Positions 1-11,652 are shown, counted from the stretch's first letter. The stretch: 64,000 nucleotides of DNA from Streptomyces sp. Edi2 (GCF_040253635.1 NZ_JBEJGX010000003.1:2170001-2234000); one strand, 5' to 3'. The notes: generated from the sequence alone by a model not told the origin. Made by a program: numbers and translations.

Positions 1-284
1 GGTGCCTCCCGGGTTTCGGGGTCGGTGGCCGGTCTGTCCGGTGTGTTCGGTGTGTTCGGTGGGGCGGGCCTCGGGTTCGGGGCGTGCGGTGTGCGGGTGC
101 GGGGCGTGTGGGTGCGGGGGCGTGGGTGGTGAAGGGTCGCATATCGGGGCCGGTCGGGGTGGGGCATCCGGGGGAGCCGCGTGAGGGGTGTTGCGCGGGG
201 TGCGGCTGCGCCAGAATCTACGCGCGTTGTCCCGCTGTGTGACGGCACGCATCGGCGTTTTGGCGTTCATCCAAGGGAGTTGGC
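1..284. other. Leading non-coding segment, no supported gene
   Basis: This GC-rich stretch precedes the first convincing gene. A short plus-strand reading frame (2-184) is open but Gly/Cys-rich and low-complexity, with no ribosome binding site or recognisable domain, so I do not call it. The last hundred bases presumably carry the promoter of the nucleotidase gene. AAGGGAG just before the ATG at 285 is its likely ribosome binding site. Confidence 0.5.
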
Positions 285-2108
285 ATGTCGCTCGACCGTA
301 GGAAGTTCTTGGGGCGTTCCGTGGTGACGGGGGCCGGGGTGGCGCTCGCGGGGGCGGCGGGCGCGCCGGCGGCCGGGGCGGTGGAGGCCCGGGGCACGGG
401 TGACCACGGTGGCCGCGGTCACCGGCGGGAGCGGTACGCCTTCACGGTCATGGGCACGACGGATCTGCACGGCAATGTCTTCAACTGGGACTACGCCACC
501 GGCGCGGAGTTCGACGATGCGGCGCACAACGACGTCGGTCTGGCGAAGATTTCGACGCTGGTGACGCAGGTGCGGCGGGAGAAGGGCCGGCGGCACACGC
601 TGCTGATCGATGCGGGCGACACGATTCAGGGCACCCAGCTGGCGTATTACTACGCCAAGGTGGATCCGATCACGGATCCGGACGGGCCGGTGCATCCGAT
701 GGCGCGGGCGATGAATGCGATCGGCTATGACGCCGCGGCGCTGGGGAATCATGAGTTCAATTACGGCATTCCGGTGCTGCGGAAGTTCGAGGAGAGCTGT
801 GATTTTCCGCTGCTGGGGGCGAATGCGGTGGATGCGAGGTCGCTGCGGCCGGCGTTCCGTCCGTATGTGCTGAAGCGGTTGCGGTCACCGCGCGGCCGGG
901 AGGTGACGGTGGCGGTGCTGGGTTTGACGAATCCGGGGATCGCGATCTGGGACAAGGCGCATGTGCAGGGGAAGCTGGCGTTTCCGGGGCTGGTGGAGCA
1001 GGCGGCGAAGTGGGTACCGAAGCTGCGGTCGATGGGCGCGGATGTGGTGATCGTGGCGGCGCATTCCGGGATGAGCGGTACGTCGTCGTACGGGGATCAG
1101 TTGCCGTATGTGGAGAATGCGGCGGCGTTGGTGGCGGAGCAGGTGCCGGGGATCGATGCGGTGTTGGTGGGGCATGCGCATGTGGAGGTTCCCGAGCGGC
1201 GGGTGGTGAACAAGGAGACGGGCCGCGAGGTGGTGCTGTCGGAGCCGTTGAAGTGGGGGCAGCGGCTGACGCTTTTCGATGTGGCGGTGGAGTGGCATCG
1301 GGGGCGCTGGGAGGTGGCGTCGGTCGGTGCGCGGGTCCTGAACTCGAATGCGGTGGCGGAGGACGCGCGGATCACGGGGTTGCTGCGGGCCGAGCACCGG
1401 AAGGTCGTGGCGTATGTGAACCGGGTGATCGGCCGGTCCAAGGCGGAGATGACGGCGGCCGAGGCGCCGGTGAAGGATACGCCGGTATTGGACTTCATTG
1501 CTTTTGTGCAGGCGGAGGTGGTGCGTAAGGCGCTTGCGGGGTCGGCGTATGCGTCGTTGCCGGTGTTGTCGCAGGCGTCGTGTTTTTCGCGGACTGCGAG
1601 GGTGCCGGAGGGTGAGGTGACGATCCGGTCGATGGCGGCGTTGTATCCGTTCGACAACACGCTGGAGGCGAGGGTGTTGACGGGTGCGCAGGTGCGGGCG
1701 TATTTGGAGTTTTCGGCGCGGTATTACGTGCGGACGGCGGCCGGTGGTCCGGTGGATCCGTCGAAGGTCACGAATGCGGACGGTACGCCGGATTACAACT
1801 ATGACGTGGTGAGCGGCGTCTCGTACGAGATCGATATCGCGAAGCCGGCGGGGCAGCGGATCGGGAAGCTGATGTTCGGCGGGAAGCCGTTGGATGATGC
1901 GGCGCGGTTCGTACTGGCGGTGAACAATTACCGGGCGAGTGGTGGCGGTAATTTCCCGCATGTGGCGGCCGCGGAGCAGGTGTGGTCGACGTCCGACGAG
2001 ATCCGGAATTTGATCATCGGGTGGGTTCAGGAGAGTGGGCAGATCGATCCTGCCCGGTTCGCTTCGGTGGACTGGAAGCTGACGCGGGACGGGGTTCCGG
2101 TGTTCTGA
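285..2108 (+). CDS. Tat-exported bifunctional metallophosphatase/5'-nucleotidase (CpdB/UshA family)
   Basis: A 607-residue protein. It opens with a twin-arginine signal (RRKFLG at residues 5-10, hydrophobic stretch to about 28, Ala-rich cleavage region near 30), so it should be exported folded across the membrane. The calcineurin-like metallophosphoesterase domain shows the dinuclear-metal motifs TTDLHGN (58-64), DAGDTIQG (about 109-116), GNHEFNYG (154-161) and a later VGHAHVE. The C-terminal half is the 5'-nucleotidase substrate domain, containing YDVVSGVSYEIDI. The family hydrolyses nucleoside monophosphates or 2',3'-cyclic nucleotides outside the cell to scavenge phosphate and nucleosides; which substrate applies here is not visible. 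It converges on the monooxygenase gene and stands alone. No PHO box was recognised upstream. Confidence 0.9.
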   Translation: MSLDRRKFLGRSVVTGAGVALAGAAGAPAAGAVEARGTGDHGGRGHRRERYAFTVMGTTDLHGNVFNWDYATGAEFDDAAHNDVGLAKISTLVTQVRREKGRRHTLLIDAGDTIQGTQLAYYYAKVDPITDPDGPVHPMARAMNAIGYDAAALGNHEFNYGIPVLRKFEESCDFPLLGANAVDARSLRPAFRPYVLKRLRSPRGREVTVAVLGLTNPGIAIWDKAHVQGKLAFPGLVEQAAKWVPKLRSMGADVVIVAAHSGMSGTSSYGDQLPYVENAAALVAEQVPGIDAVLVGHAHVEVPERRVVNKETGREVVLSEPLKWGQRLTLFDVAVEWHRGRWEVASVGARVLNSNAVAEDARITGLLRAEHRKVVAYVNRVIGRSKAEMTAAEAPVKDTPVLDFIAFVQAEVVRKALAGSAYASLPVLSQASCFSRTARVPEGEVTIRSMAALYPFDNTLEARVLTGAQVRAYLEFSARYYVRTAAGGPVDPSKVTNADGTPDYNYDVVSGVSYEIDIAKPAGQRIGKLMFGGKPLDDAARFVLAVNNYRASGGGNFPHVAAAEQVWSTSDEIRNLIIGWVQESGQIDPARFASVDWKLTRDGVPVF

Positions 2109-2295
2109 TTTCCGGTGGACCGCCAGGGGCCGCGGGGTCGCCGGAGGCACGGGCGGGAGGGGGCGCCGTCCGGGGGCGGCTGCGGTCTCTTCCTGGGCCC
2201 GGCACTCCCGCGGGCTCCCCCGGGTTCCCCACTCCCCCGGCTCCCGTGGGCCTGGTGTCGGGTGGCGGACGGACGTCGGTGGCAGGGGGCCGGGG

Positions 2296-3732
2296 TCAGC
2301 GGCGGGGGACGAGGGTGGAGCCCTGGCGGGGGACCATGCCGGTGCGTCCCGTCGACGGCTGGGGGAGGCCGAAGCTGGTGAAGGCCGTGCGGCTGGGGAG
2401 GGGGTAGGGGGTGTTGCCGGTGAGGCAGTTGAGGATGGTGGCGCTGCGCCAGGCGGCGAGGCCGAGGTCGGGGGTGCCGACGCCGTGGGTGTGGGTTTCG
2501 GCGTTCTGGACGTAGACCGAGCCGGTGACGGCGGGGTCGAGGACGAGGCGGTGGTCGGCGTCGATACGGGGGCGGGCGCCGGAGTCGCGGCGTAGGTAGG
2601 GGTCGATGGCGGCGAGCAGGGTGTCCATGCGGCGTTCGCGGTAGCCGGTGGCGAGGATGACGGCGTCGGTGGTGAGGCGGGAGCGGGTGCCTTGCTGGGT
2701 GTGGTCGAGGTGGAGTTCGACCTTGGTGGTGCCGACGCGGCCCGCGGTGCGGACGAAGACTCCGGGGGTGAGGGTGGCGTCGGGCCAGCCGCCGTCGAGG
2801 GTGCGGCGGTAGAGCTCGTCGTGGATGGCTCCGAGGGTGGCGTGGTCGATGCCTTTGTGGAGCTGCCATTGGCCGGGGACGAGGTCGTCGCGGACGCGTT
2901 CGGGCAGGGCGTGGAAGTAGCGGGTGTAGTCGGGGGTGAAGTGTTCGAGGCCGAGTTTGCTGTATTCCATGGGGGCGAAGGCGGGGGTGCGGGCGAGCCA
3001 GTGGAGGCGTTCGCGGCCGGCGGGGCGGGCGCGGAGCTGGTCGAGGAAGATTTCGGCGCCTGACTGGCCGGCGCCGATGACGGTGACGTGGTTGGCGCCG
3101 ATGAGGCTGTCGCGGTGGTCGAGGTAGTCGGCGGAGTGGATGACGGGGACGGCGGGGGCCTCGGCGAGGGGGCGGAGGGGGACGGGGATGTGGGGGGTGG
3201 TGCCGATGCCGAGGACGAGGTTGCGGGCGTAGGTGCGGCCCAGGGCTTCGGCTTCGCCTTCGGTGTCGAGCTGGGTGAAGTCGACTTCGAAGACTTCGTG
3301 TTCGGGGTTCCAGCGGACGGCGTCGATCTGGTGGCCGAAGTGGAGGCTGGGGAGGTTTTCGCTGACCCAGCGGCAGTAGGCGTCGTATTCGGCGCGGTGG
3401 AGGTGGAAGCGTTCGGCGAAGTAGAAGGGGAAGAGCCGTTCGCGGGTTTTGAGGTAGTTGAGGAAGGTCCAGGGGCTGGCGGGGTCGGCGAGGGTGACCA
3501 GGTCGGCGAGGAAGGGGACTTGGAGGGTGGCGCCGTCGATCAGGAGGCCGGGGTGCCAGTGGAAGGCGGGGCGCTGGTCGTAGAAGGCGGCGCGGAGGGG
3601 GGTGAGGGGGTGGGCGAGGGCGGCGAGGGAGAGGTTGAAGGGGCCGATGCCGATGCCCGCGAGGTCGAGGGGTTCACCGGGGCTCGTGGTGTGGGTGGTG
3701 AGGGGGGTTTCCGGGTGCGGGGTGGCGGTCAT
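2296..3732 (-). CDS. FAD/NADPH-dependent lysine/ornithine/diamine N-monooxygenase (IucD/SidA/DesB family)
   Basis: A 478-residue flavin N-hydroxylase. The FAD motif GIGIGPFN lies at 26-33, the NADPH motif GAGQSGAEIF follows near the middle, and the family ATGY element appears as LATGYRERR. Such enzymes hydroxylate the terminal amine of lysine, ornithine or cadaverine, the first step toward hydroxamate siderophores. The ATG overlaps the stop of the upstream decarboxylase gene (ATGA), so the two are translationally coupled and probably act in sequence: decarboxylate an amino acid, then N-hydroxylate the resulting diamine, as DesA and DesB do in desferrioxamine synthesis. No DesC-type acyltransferase or DesD-type NIS synthetase is present. 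The family call is firm; the substrate is inferred from the neighbour. Confidence 0.88.
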   Translation of the reverse strand: MTATPHPETPLTTHTTSPGEPLDLAGIGIGPFNLSLAALAHPLTPLRAAFYDQRPAFHWHPGLLIDGATLQVPFLADLVTLADPASPWTFLNYLKTRERLFPFYFAERFHLHRAEYDAYCRWVSENLPSLHFGHQIDAVRWNPEHEVFEVDFTQLDTEGEAEALGRTYARNLVLGIGTTPHIPVPLRPLAEAPAVPVIHSADYLDHRDSLIGANHVTVIGAGQSGAEIFLDQLRARPAGRERLHWLARTPAFAPMEYSKLGLEHFTPDYTRYFHALPERVRDDLVPGQWQLHKGIDHATLGAIHDELYRRTLDGGWPDATLTPGVFVRTAGRVGTTKVELHLDHTQQGTRSRLTTDAVILATGYRERRMDTLLAAIDPYLRRDSGARPRIDADHRLVLDPAVTGSVYVQNAETHTHGVGTPDLGLAAWRSATILNCLTGNTPYPLPSRTAFTSFGLPQPSTGRTGMVPRQGSTLVPRR

Positions 3733-5162
3733 CGAGGCGTGTGGCCTTCCACGAGTTTGAGGAGGGTGGTCAGGTCTCCGGGTTGGGTGTGGGGGTTGAG
3801 GAGGGTGGCTTTGAGCCAGAGGCCGGTGGGGGTGGTGGCGCGGCCGAGGACGGCCTGTCCGTCGGTGAGGAGGGTGCGGCGGATGGTGGCGAGGGCGGTG
3901 TCGTCGGCGCCGGTGGGGCGGAAGAGGACGGTGCTGAGGGCCGGACGGGAGTGGAGTTCGTAGCGGGGGTGGGCCTCGATGAGGTCGGCGAGGGTCTGCG
4001 CGGCGGCGAGGGTGCGGTCGACGAGTTCGCCGAGGCCGTGGCGGCCGAGGGCTTTGAGGGTGACGGCGATTTTGAGGATGTCGGGGCGGCGGGTGGTGCG
4101 CAGGGAGCGGCTGAGGAGGTCGGGGAGGCCGGCTTCGGTGTCGTCGTCGGCGTTGAGGTAGTCGGCCTGGTGGGTGAGGGGGGCCAGGGTGGCGGGGTCG
4201 GGGACGGCGAGGAGGCCGGCCGCGACGGGTTGCCAGCCGAGTTTGTGCAGGTCGAGGGCGACGGTGTGGGCGCGGGCGAGGCCGTTCAGTGCGCTGCGGT
4301 GGGTGTCGCTGAAGAGGAGGGCTCCGCCGTAGGCGGCGTCGACGTGGAAGCGGGCGCCGTGGTGGTCGGCGACGTCGGCGAGGGCCGGGAGGGGGTCGAG
4401 GGCGCCGGAGTCGGTGGTGCCTGCGGTGGCGGTGAGGAGGACGGGGCCGGTGCGGCCTGCGAGGTTGGCGAGGCAGGTGTGGACGGTGTCGGGGGTGAGG
4501 ATGCCGTCGGGGGTGGGGAGGGTGAGGGGTTCGGGGAGGCCGAGGAGCCAGGCGGAGCGGTGGATGCTGTGGTGGGCGTTGGCGCCGCAGACGATCTGGA
4601 GGGGCGGGGCGGGCCGGTGGGGGTCGGTGGCGGTGCCGCCGGGGGCGGTGGCTTCGCGGGCGAGGAGGAGGGCGAGCTGGTTGGATTCGGTGCCGCCGGT
4701 GGTGATCAGGGCGTCGGGGCGGTCGGCCCGGGGGTAGACCAGGGCGGCGAGTTCACGGCTGGTGAGGGCTTCGAGGGCGGAGGCGGCGGGGGCCTGGTCC
4801 CAGGAGTCCATGGAGGGGTTGAGGGCGCCGGCGGCGAGGTCGGCGGCGGTGGCGAGGGCCAGGGGCGGGCAGTGCAGGTGGGCGGCGCAGTGGGGGTCGG
4901 CGGGGTCGGCGGCGCCGGCGGCGAGGGTGTGGACGAGGGTGCGCAGGGCGGTGTGCGGGCCGGTGCCGTGGTCGGGGAGCAGGGGGTGGCAGGCGTCGCG
5001 TACGGCGCGGGTGACGGTGGCGGGGCCGCCGGGCGGGAGGGGGCCGGCGCGGTCCTGGGCTCCGGTGGTGAGGGCGTCGAGGACGGTTTCGAGGAGGGGG
5101 CGGAGTGCGCGGGGGCCGTTGGTGCCGCCTGCGAGGGCGGTGCCGGCAGGGGGCACGGGCAT
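3729..5162 (-). CDS. PLP-dependent group II amino-acid decarboxylase (DesA/diaminobutyrate decarboxylase-like)
   Basis: A 477-residue member of the pyridoxal-phosphate decarboxylase family. Visible landmarks are TTGGTESNQLALL (cofactor-binding region, about 154-166), the HVDAAYGG motif with the Asp that contacts the PLP ring nitrogen (about 273-280), and DLHKLGWQP with the Schiff-base lysine near residue 307. The N-terminal segment ending in NPSMDSWDQAP resembles lysine decarboxylases of siderophore clusters. I chose ATG 5162 over the in-frame TTG at 5165 because the purine-rich GAAGAG upstream is better placed. It is the first gene of a two-gene operon with the N-monooxygenase. It probably makes a diamine (cadaverine or similar), but substrate choice between lysine, ornithine and diaminobutyrate cannot be read from sequence. 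No DmdR1/IdeR iron box was recognised in its upstream region. Confidence 0.85.
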   Translation of the reverse strand: MPVPPAGTALAGGTNGPRALRPLLETVLDALTTGAQDRAGPLPPGGPATVTRAVRDACHPLLPDHGTGPHTALRTLVHTLAAGAADPADPHCAAHLHCPPLALATAADLAAGALNPSMDSWDQAPAASALEALTSRELAALVYPRADRPDALITTGGTESNQLALLLAREATAPGGTATDPHRPAPPLQIVCGANAHHSIHRSAWLLGLPEPLTLPTPDGILTPDTVHTCLANLAGRTGPVLLTATAGTTDSGALDPLPALADVADHHGARFHVDAAYGGALLFSDTHRSALNGLARAHTVALDLHKLGWQPVAAGLLAVPDPATLAPLTHQADYLNADDDTEAGLPDLLSRSLRTTRRPDILKIAVTLKALGRHGLGELVDRTLAAAQTLADLIEAHPRYELHSRPALSTVLFRPTGADDTALATIRRTLLTDGQAVLGRATTPTGLWLKATLLNPHTQPGDLTTLLKLVEGHTPR

Positions 5163-5274
5163 CAATGTGCTCTTCTGTCAGGGGAGTTGGGGCGTCGATC
5201 CCATGCGGACCAGCCCTCAGGCAGCCCAAAGTTACTTTCCCTGCACAGCCGGTATCCACTGGTTGCGGTCATAC

Positions 5275-5295
5275 CACCCGTAAGTGGTACGGGTG
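5275..5295. promoter_or_regulatory. Inverted repeat upstream of the decarboxylase/monooxygenase operon
   Basis: CACCCGTA-N5-TACGGGTG is a perfect 8-5-8 inverted repeat about 110 bp upstream of the operon start and 157 bp downstream of the UvrA-like stop codon. A second, overlapping repeat, TACCAC-N6-GTGGTA (5272-5289), shares its bases. It lacks a T-tract, so an operator for a dimeric regulator is more likely than a terminator. No regulator gene is adjacent. Confidence 0.45.
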
Positions 5296-5451
5296 TACCG
5301 CAGGTGTTCGGGTGCCGCCGACCGGCGGCGCGGACCGTCGCCGACGCCCCGCCGCGGCGGCTTTCCGTCCGGGGGCCGGGGGCCGGGGGCGGCACTGCGG
5401 CACCCGTCTCATGGTGGCCGCGCGGGCCCGCCGAAGGGGGTCTCCCCCGGG

Positions 5452-7857
<2,406 letters not shown>

Positions 7858-8050
7858 CGTGTCTCCATCCGGGAGGAGGGGCCGCCTTCGCAGTCTCCGT
7901 CGGCGTCGCCTGGCTCGATCTGACCGGCTCCGAGCGTAACGTCTGATTTTGCTGTGCCGGAGGGGTCGTGCAACGGGCAGGGTCCACGGCGTCCGCCTCA
8001 GCGGCGGCGCCGGCCGGGACGGCGCGGTGACCGCCCGGCCGGCGCGGCTC

Positions 8051-8407
8051 TCACCGGTCCTGAAGCAGCCCGAGGACGTTGCCGTCGGGGTCGGTGACGG
8101 TGGCCACCAGGCGGCCGCCGCCGACCTCGTGCGCGGGCTCCTTCACGGTGGCGCCCGCGGCGGTCACCTCGGCCAGCTTCGCCTCGATGTCCGGCACGTG
8201 CCAGTAGGCCACCGGTGCGGTCATGCCCTGCGGCCCGCCGCCCGGCACCAGTCCGATGTGCTGGCCACCGGCCTCGAAGCCGACGTAGTAGGACTCGTCG
8301 GCCTGCGGTGGCACGCCGAGCAGGGCGGCGTACACCGCCTTGGCCGTCGCCAGGTCGGACACGGGGTGCAGCACGGTCTTGATTCCCTGGGTGGCGGAAC
8401 CGGTCAT
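8051..8407 (-). CDS. VOC (glyoxalase/bleomycin-resistance fold) family protein
   Basis: A 118-residue single-domain vicinal-oxygen-chelate protein with paired beta-alpha-beta-beta-beta modules, ending in the typical TVTDPDGNVLGLLQ strand. A longer frame reaches upstream, but AGGAG sits six bases before ATG 8407, which I take as the start. Members bind a metal and act as dioxygenases, isomerases, glutathione-type transferases or antibiotic-sequestering proteins; the particular function cannot be deduced. It lies between aminopeptidase N (upstream, same strand) and the UvrA-like gene. The proximity to that possible resistance ATPase is suggestive but not evidence of shared function. Confidence 0.8.
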   Translation of the reverse strand: MTGSATQGIKTVLHPVSDLATAKAVYAALLGVPPQADESYYVGFEAGGQHIGLVPGGGPQGMTAPVAYWHVPDIEAKLAEVTAAGATVKEPAHEVGGGRLVATVTDPDGNVLGLLQDR

Positions 8408-8598
8408 GATCACTCCTGGAGTCATGGGCAAATAGCCCGTTATGTCCCGTCGAGCTTAAGGACGAACGGGATGCCCGGGCATCGACATGCCGGACCGGCC
8501 GGTCGCCCCGGCCGTACGGGGCGACCGGGGTGTCCCTCCGTAGGCCATGCCGTTGTGCCAGGAGGCGGGGCAGGAACGGGAACGGGAACGGGTCCTGG

Positions 8599-11145
8599 CT
8601 AGGCGCCCCCGGCCGCGGCGCGTACCTTCAGCGCCCTGCGCAGGTCATCGAGCTGGTCGATGAGCTTGCGGCGCAGGGCGGGTGTCGGGTCGCCGTCGGC
8701 GAGGCAGGCCTCGCCGCGCCGGAGGGTGTCCTCCTCGACGAAGACGGCGGGGAAGGCGTAGCGGCCTGCGGCATCGGCGAGGGCGGGGCCGCGGGCGGCG
8801 GCGAGGGCGGGGACCTCGGTGAAGTAGCGGGCGACGTACGGGCGGAGCAGGTCGCGCTGTTCGGGTGCCCAGAAGCCGGTGGCGGTGGCGGTGAAGAGGT
8901 AGTTGGACAGGGCGGCTGTGCCGTCGGTGGTGAACAGGGCGCCCCAGGCGGCTTGTTTGGCGGCCGGGTCGGGGAGCGCGGCGTGGCAGCGGGCCGCGCC
9001 TTCGCGGCCGGTGGCGCTGGGGTCGCGGGCGAGTTCGGCGTCGATGGCGGCGCGGAGTTCGTCGAGCGGCGCCGCGCCGAGGGTGGCGAGCCGGCCGAGG
9101 GTGCGCCAGCGCAGTTCGGGGTCGAGGCGGGGGCCGCCGGGGACGCTGCCGTCGTCGAGCCAGTCCTGGATGCCTTCGGGGGTGGTGGCGCTGTCGATGA
9201 AGGTACGGACGGCGGTGAGCCGCAGCCCCGCTTCCGAGCCGTGTTCGGGGCCCTCGGTGCGGCGGAGTATGTCGCGGCTGAGGGAGGTGAGGGTGGCGAG
9301 GGCGGTGCGGCGTTCGGTGTGGGGGAGGTAGCGGTCGGCGATCTGGGTGCGGGCGAAGGCCAGGACGCCTTGGACGACGGCGAGGTCGGTTTCGTACGGG
9401 AGGTGGGTGCGGGCGGCGTCGAGGTAGGCGGCGGGGGCGAGTTCGCCGTCGCGGACCATGTCGCGGGCGGCGTTCCACACCACGGCGCGGGTCAGCGGTT
9501 CGGGAAGCCCGGACAGGGCGCCGAGGGCGGTGTCCCAGGAGACGGGGTCGAGGCGGACCTTGGCGTAGGTGAGGTCCTGGTCGTTGAGCAGGAGCAGGGC
9601 GGGGCGGCCGCCCGTGGCGGAGTGGCCGCCGCCGTCGGGCACGTCCCAGGACAGCGGCTCGCGCGGGACGAGGCGGCCCGGGGCGGTGTGGTCGTGGTCG
9701 TAGAGGCCGATGGTGAGCCGGTGCGGGCGGATGCCGTCCGGGCTTCCGGTCTGCTCGACGGACACGCTCCAGTGGCCGTCCGTGCCTTCTTCCACGACGG
9801 GGGTCAGGGTGTCGACTCCCGTGGTGCGCAGCCAGCGCTCCGCCCAGGCGTGGACGTCGCGATCGGTGGCGCGGGAGAGCGAATCGATGAAGTCGGCGAG
9901 GGTGGCGTTGCCGAAGCGGTGCCGGGCGAAGTGGTCGTTGATACCGGCGAGGAAGGCCTTCTCCCCCATCCAGGCGACGAGTTGGCGCAGTGCGGAGGCG
10001 CCCTTGGCGTAGGAGATGCCGTCGAAGTTGGTGAGCGCCGAGGTGGTGTCGGGGACGTCCTCGGGGGCGGGGGCGACGGGGTGGGTGGAGGGACGCTGGT
10101 CGGCGTCGTAGCCCCAGCCCTTGCGCGCGATGGCGAAATCGGTCCAGGTGTCCTTGAAGCGGGTGGCTTCGGCCAGGACCTGGTAACCCATGTATTCGGC
10201 GAAGGACTCGTTCAGCCAGATGTCGTCCCACCATTGGAGGGTGACGAGGTCGCCGAACCACATATGAGCCATTTCGTGGGAGACGACCATGCCCCGGGTC
10301 TGGCGTTCGGTGTCGGTGACGGCGGAGCGGAAGACGAATTCGTCGCGGAAGGTGACCAGGCCGGGGTTCTCCATGGCGCCGGCGTTGAACTCGGGGACGA
10401 AGGCCTGGTCGTAGGAGTCGAAGGGGTACGGCTCCTCGAAGATCTGGTGGTAGCGGTCGAAGCAGCGCCGGGTGAGGTCAAGGATTTCGTCGGCGTCGGC
10501 GTCGAGGTACGGGGCCAGGGAGCGGCGGCAGTGGAGGCCGAAGGGCAGTCCGGCGTGTTCGGTGCGTACGGAGTGCCAGGGGCCTGCGGCGACGGCGACG
10601 AGGTAGGTCGAGATCAGCGGGGTGGGGGCGAGGGTCCAGTGGCCGGGGTCGCCTTGGGTGGCGATGCCGTTGCCGAGGACGGTCCAGTCGGTGGGGGCGG
10701 TGACGGTGAGGGCGAAGACGGCCTTGAGGTCGGGCTGGTCGAAGGCCGCGAAGACGCGCTGGACGTCCTCCATGAACAGCTGGGTGTAGGCGTAGGTCTC
10801 GCCGTCGGCGGGGTCGGTGAAGCGGTGCATGCCTTCGCCGGTGCGGGAGTAGCGCATGGTGGCGTCCAGGCGCAGTTCGTGGGCGCCGGGGGTGAGGCCG
10901 GTGAGCGGGAGGCGGTTGTCGTCCAGGGCCGCGGGGTCGAGGGGGTGGCCGTCGAGGGTGGCGGAGTGCAGCTCGGCGGGTTTGACCTCGACGAAGGTGT
11001 CGCCGTCTGCGTGCGCGGTGAAGTGGATGACCGTACGGGAGTCGAAGTGGTCCTCGCCTCGGGTGAGGTCGAGGGCGATCTCGTAACGGTGGACGTCGAT
11101 GAGCCGGGCTCGGGTCTGCGCCTCGTCGCGCTGCAGTGCGGGCAT
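8599..11145 (-). CDS. pepN: Aminopeptidase N, M1 zinc metallopeptidase
   Basis: An 848-residue cytosolic aminopeptidase removing N-terminal residues from peptides. The exopeptidase motif GAMEN is at 256-260. The zinc site HEMAH is at 290-294, with the third ligand Glu at 313 (WLNESFAEY). The start MPALQRDEAQTRARL matches actinobacterial PepN. An upstream in-frame extension of about 335 residues to 12153 runs through repeated non-coding DNA with no homology-like content and is rejected. The length agrees with Streptomyces PepN (about 855). No clear ribosome binding site precedes ATG 11145. Three GGGAAC-type hexamers lie just past the stop codon (8572-8596). Confidence 0.95.
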   Translation of the reverse strand: MPALQRDEAQTRARLIDVHRYEIALDLTRGEDHFDSRTVIHFTAHADGDTFVEVKPAELHSATLDGHPLDPAALDDNRLPLTGLTPGAHELRLDATMRYSRTGEGMHRFTDPADGETYAYTQLFMEDVQRVFAAFDQPDLKAVFALTVTAPTDWTVLGNGIATQGDPGHWTLAPTPLISTYLVAVAAGPWHSVRTEHAGLPFGLHCRRSLAPYLDADADEILDLTRRCFDRYHQIFEEPYPFDSYDQAFVPEFNAGAMENPGLVTFRDEFVFRSAVTDTERQTRGMVVSHEMAHMWFGDLVTLQWWDDIWLNESFAEYMGYQVLAEATRFKDTWTDFAIARKGWGYDADQRPSTHPVAPAPEDVPDTTSALTNFDGISYAKGASALRQLVAWMGEKAFLAGINDHFARHRFGNATLADFIDSLSRATDRDVHAWAERWLRTTGVDTLTPVVEEGTDGHWSVSVEQTGSPDGIRPHRLTIGLYDHDHTAPGRLVPREPLSWDVPDGGGHSATGGRPALLLLNDQDLTYAKVRLDPVSWDTALGALSGLPEPLTRAVVWNAARDMVRDGELAPAAYLDAARTHLPYETDLAVVQGVLAFARTQIADRYLPHTERRTALATLTSLSRDILRRTEGPEHGSEAGLRLTAVRTFIDSATTPEGIQDWLDDGSVPGGPRLDPELRWRTLGRLATLGAAPLDELRAAIDAELARDPSATGREGAARCHAALPDPAAKQAAWGALFTTDGTAALSNYLFTATATGFWAPEQRDLLRPYVARYFTEVPALAAARGPALADAAGRYAFPAVFVEEDTLRRGEACLADGDPTPALRRKLIDQLDDLRRALKVRAAAGGA

Positions 11146-11218
11146 GACGTCATGCTGCCGTAACGCGGGTGGGCGGTGCATCCCTGTTCTGGGGGTGGGG
11201 GTTGCGGGTGGTGGGTCT

Positions 11219-11270
11219 GCGGGTGCGTTGTGGCTGGGCGCGCGGTTCCTCGCGCCCCTTTGGGGCGTGG
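11219..11270. repeat. Dispersed Streptomyces intergenic hairpin repeat
   Basis: The stretch reads as the familiar GTTGTGGCTGG...GCGCGGTTCC...CGCGCCCC repeat scattered between Streptomyces genes. The stem CGCCCC-TTT-GGGGCG (11253-11267) would form a hairpin. From memory of the genus I regard this as a common element; the copy number here is unknown. Confidence 0.6.
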
Positions 11271-11343
11271 TCGGTGCCGGGCTGGGTTTTGGCGGCTTGG
11301 TCTGTTGGGGCTGGTGCCGTTCGGGGTTCGTGGGTGCCGCTGG

Positions 11344-11486
11344 GGCCGGAGGGGACGCACCGGAACCCTCCCCCAGCCTTCGGCCGGGAGGTGCCCCCAC
11401 GGCGCGGGCGGCCCTGGTCCATGGAATTGAGTACCCCGGCGTTCGCTCCGGTCCTGCGGGCGGGTCCCGGTACATCCCCTCCGGCC
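11344..11486 (+). mobile_element. 143-bp MITE-like element, copy 1
   Basis: This copy starts with GGCCGGAGGGGACG and ends with CATCCCCTCCGGCC, so its ends form 14-bp terminal inverted repeats with one mismatch. The interior holds the sub-sequence CTCCCCCAGCCTTCGG and its partner arm CCGGGAGGTGCCCCCA. A second copy of the same length lies at 11913-12055 in the opposite orientation, identical at about 130 of 143 positions by eye. No transposase and no clear target-site duplication are visible. Confidence 0.6.
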
Positions 11487-11652
11487 TTCGTGCGTTCCCG
11501 GCTGCCGGCCGGTGGCACCGTCCGTCAACGATCACAAGCGCATGCCGGCTCCGGGCAAGGTGCACCCGGGGCGGGGTCGGCCGGACGACGACGGCCCGGA
11601 TGGCGACGGCCCGATAACGACGGTTGGGCGGCCGACAATCTGCACGCCTGCC

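Noticed and set aside
2..184. Short plus-strand frame at the left edge
   Set aside because: Gly/Cys-rich low-complexity sequence with no start signal; could be chance in GC-rich DNA.
5163..5451. Iron box (DmdR1/IdeR type) for the desAB-like operon
   Set aside because: No segment approaches the TTAGGTTAGG-like consensus; the visible palindromes are of a different kind.
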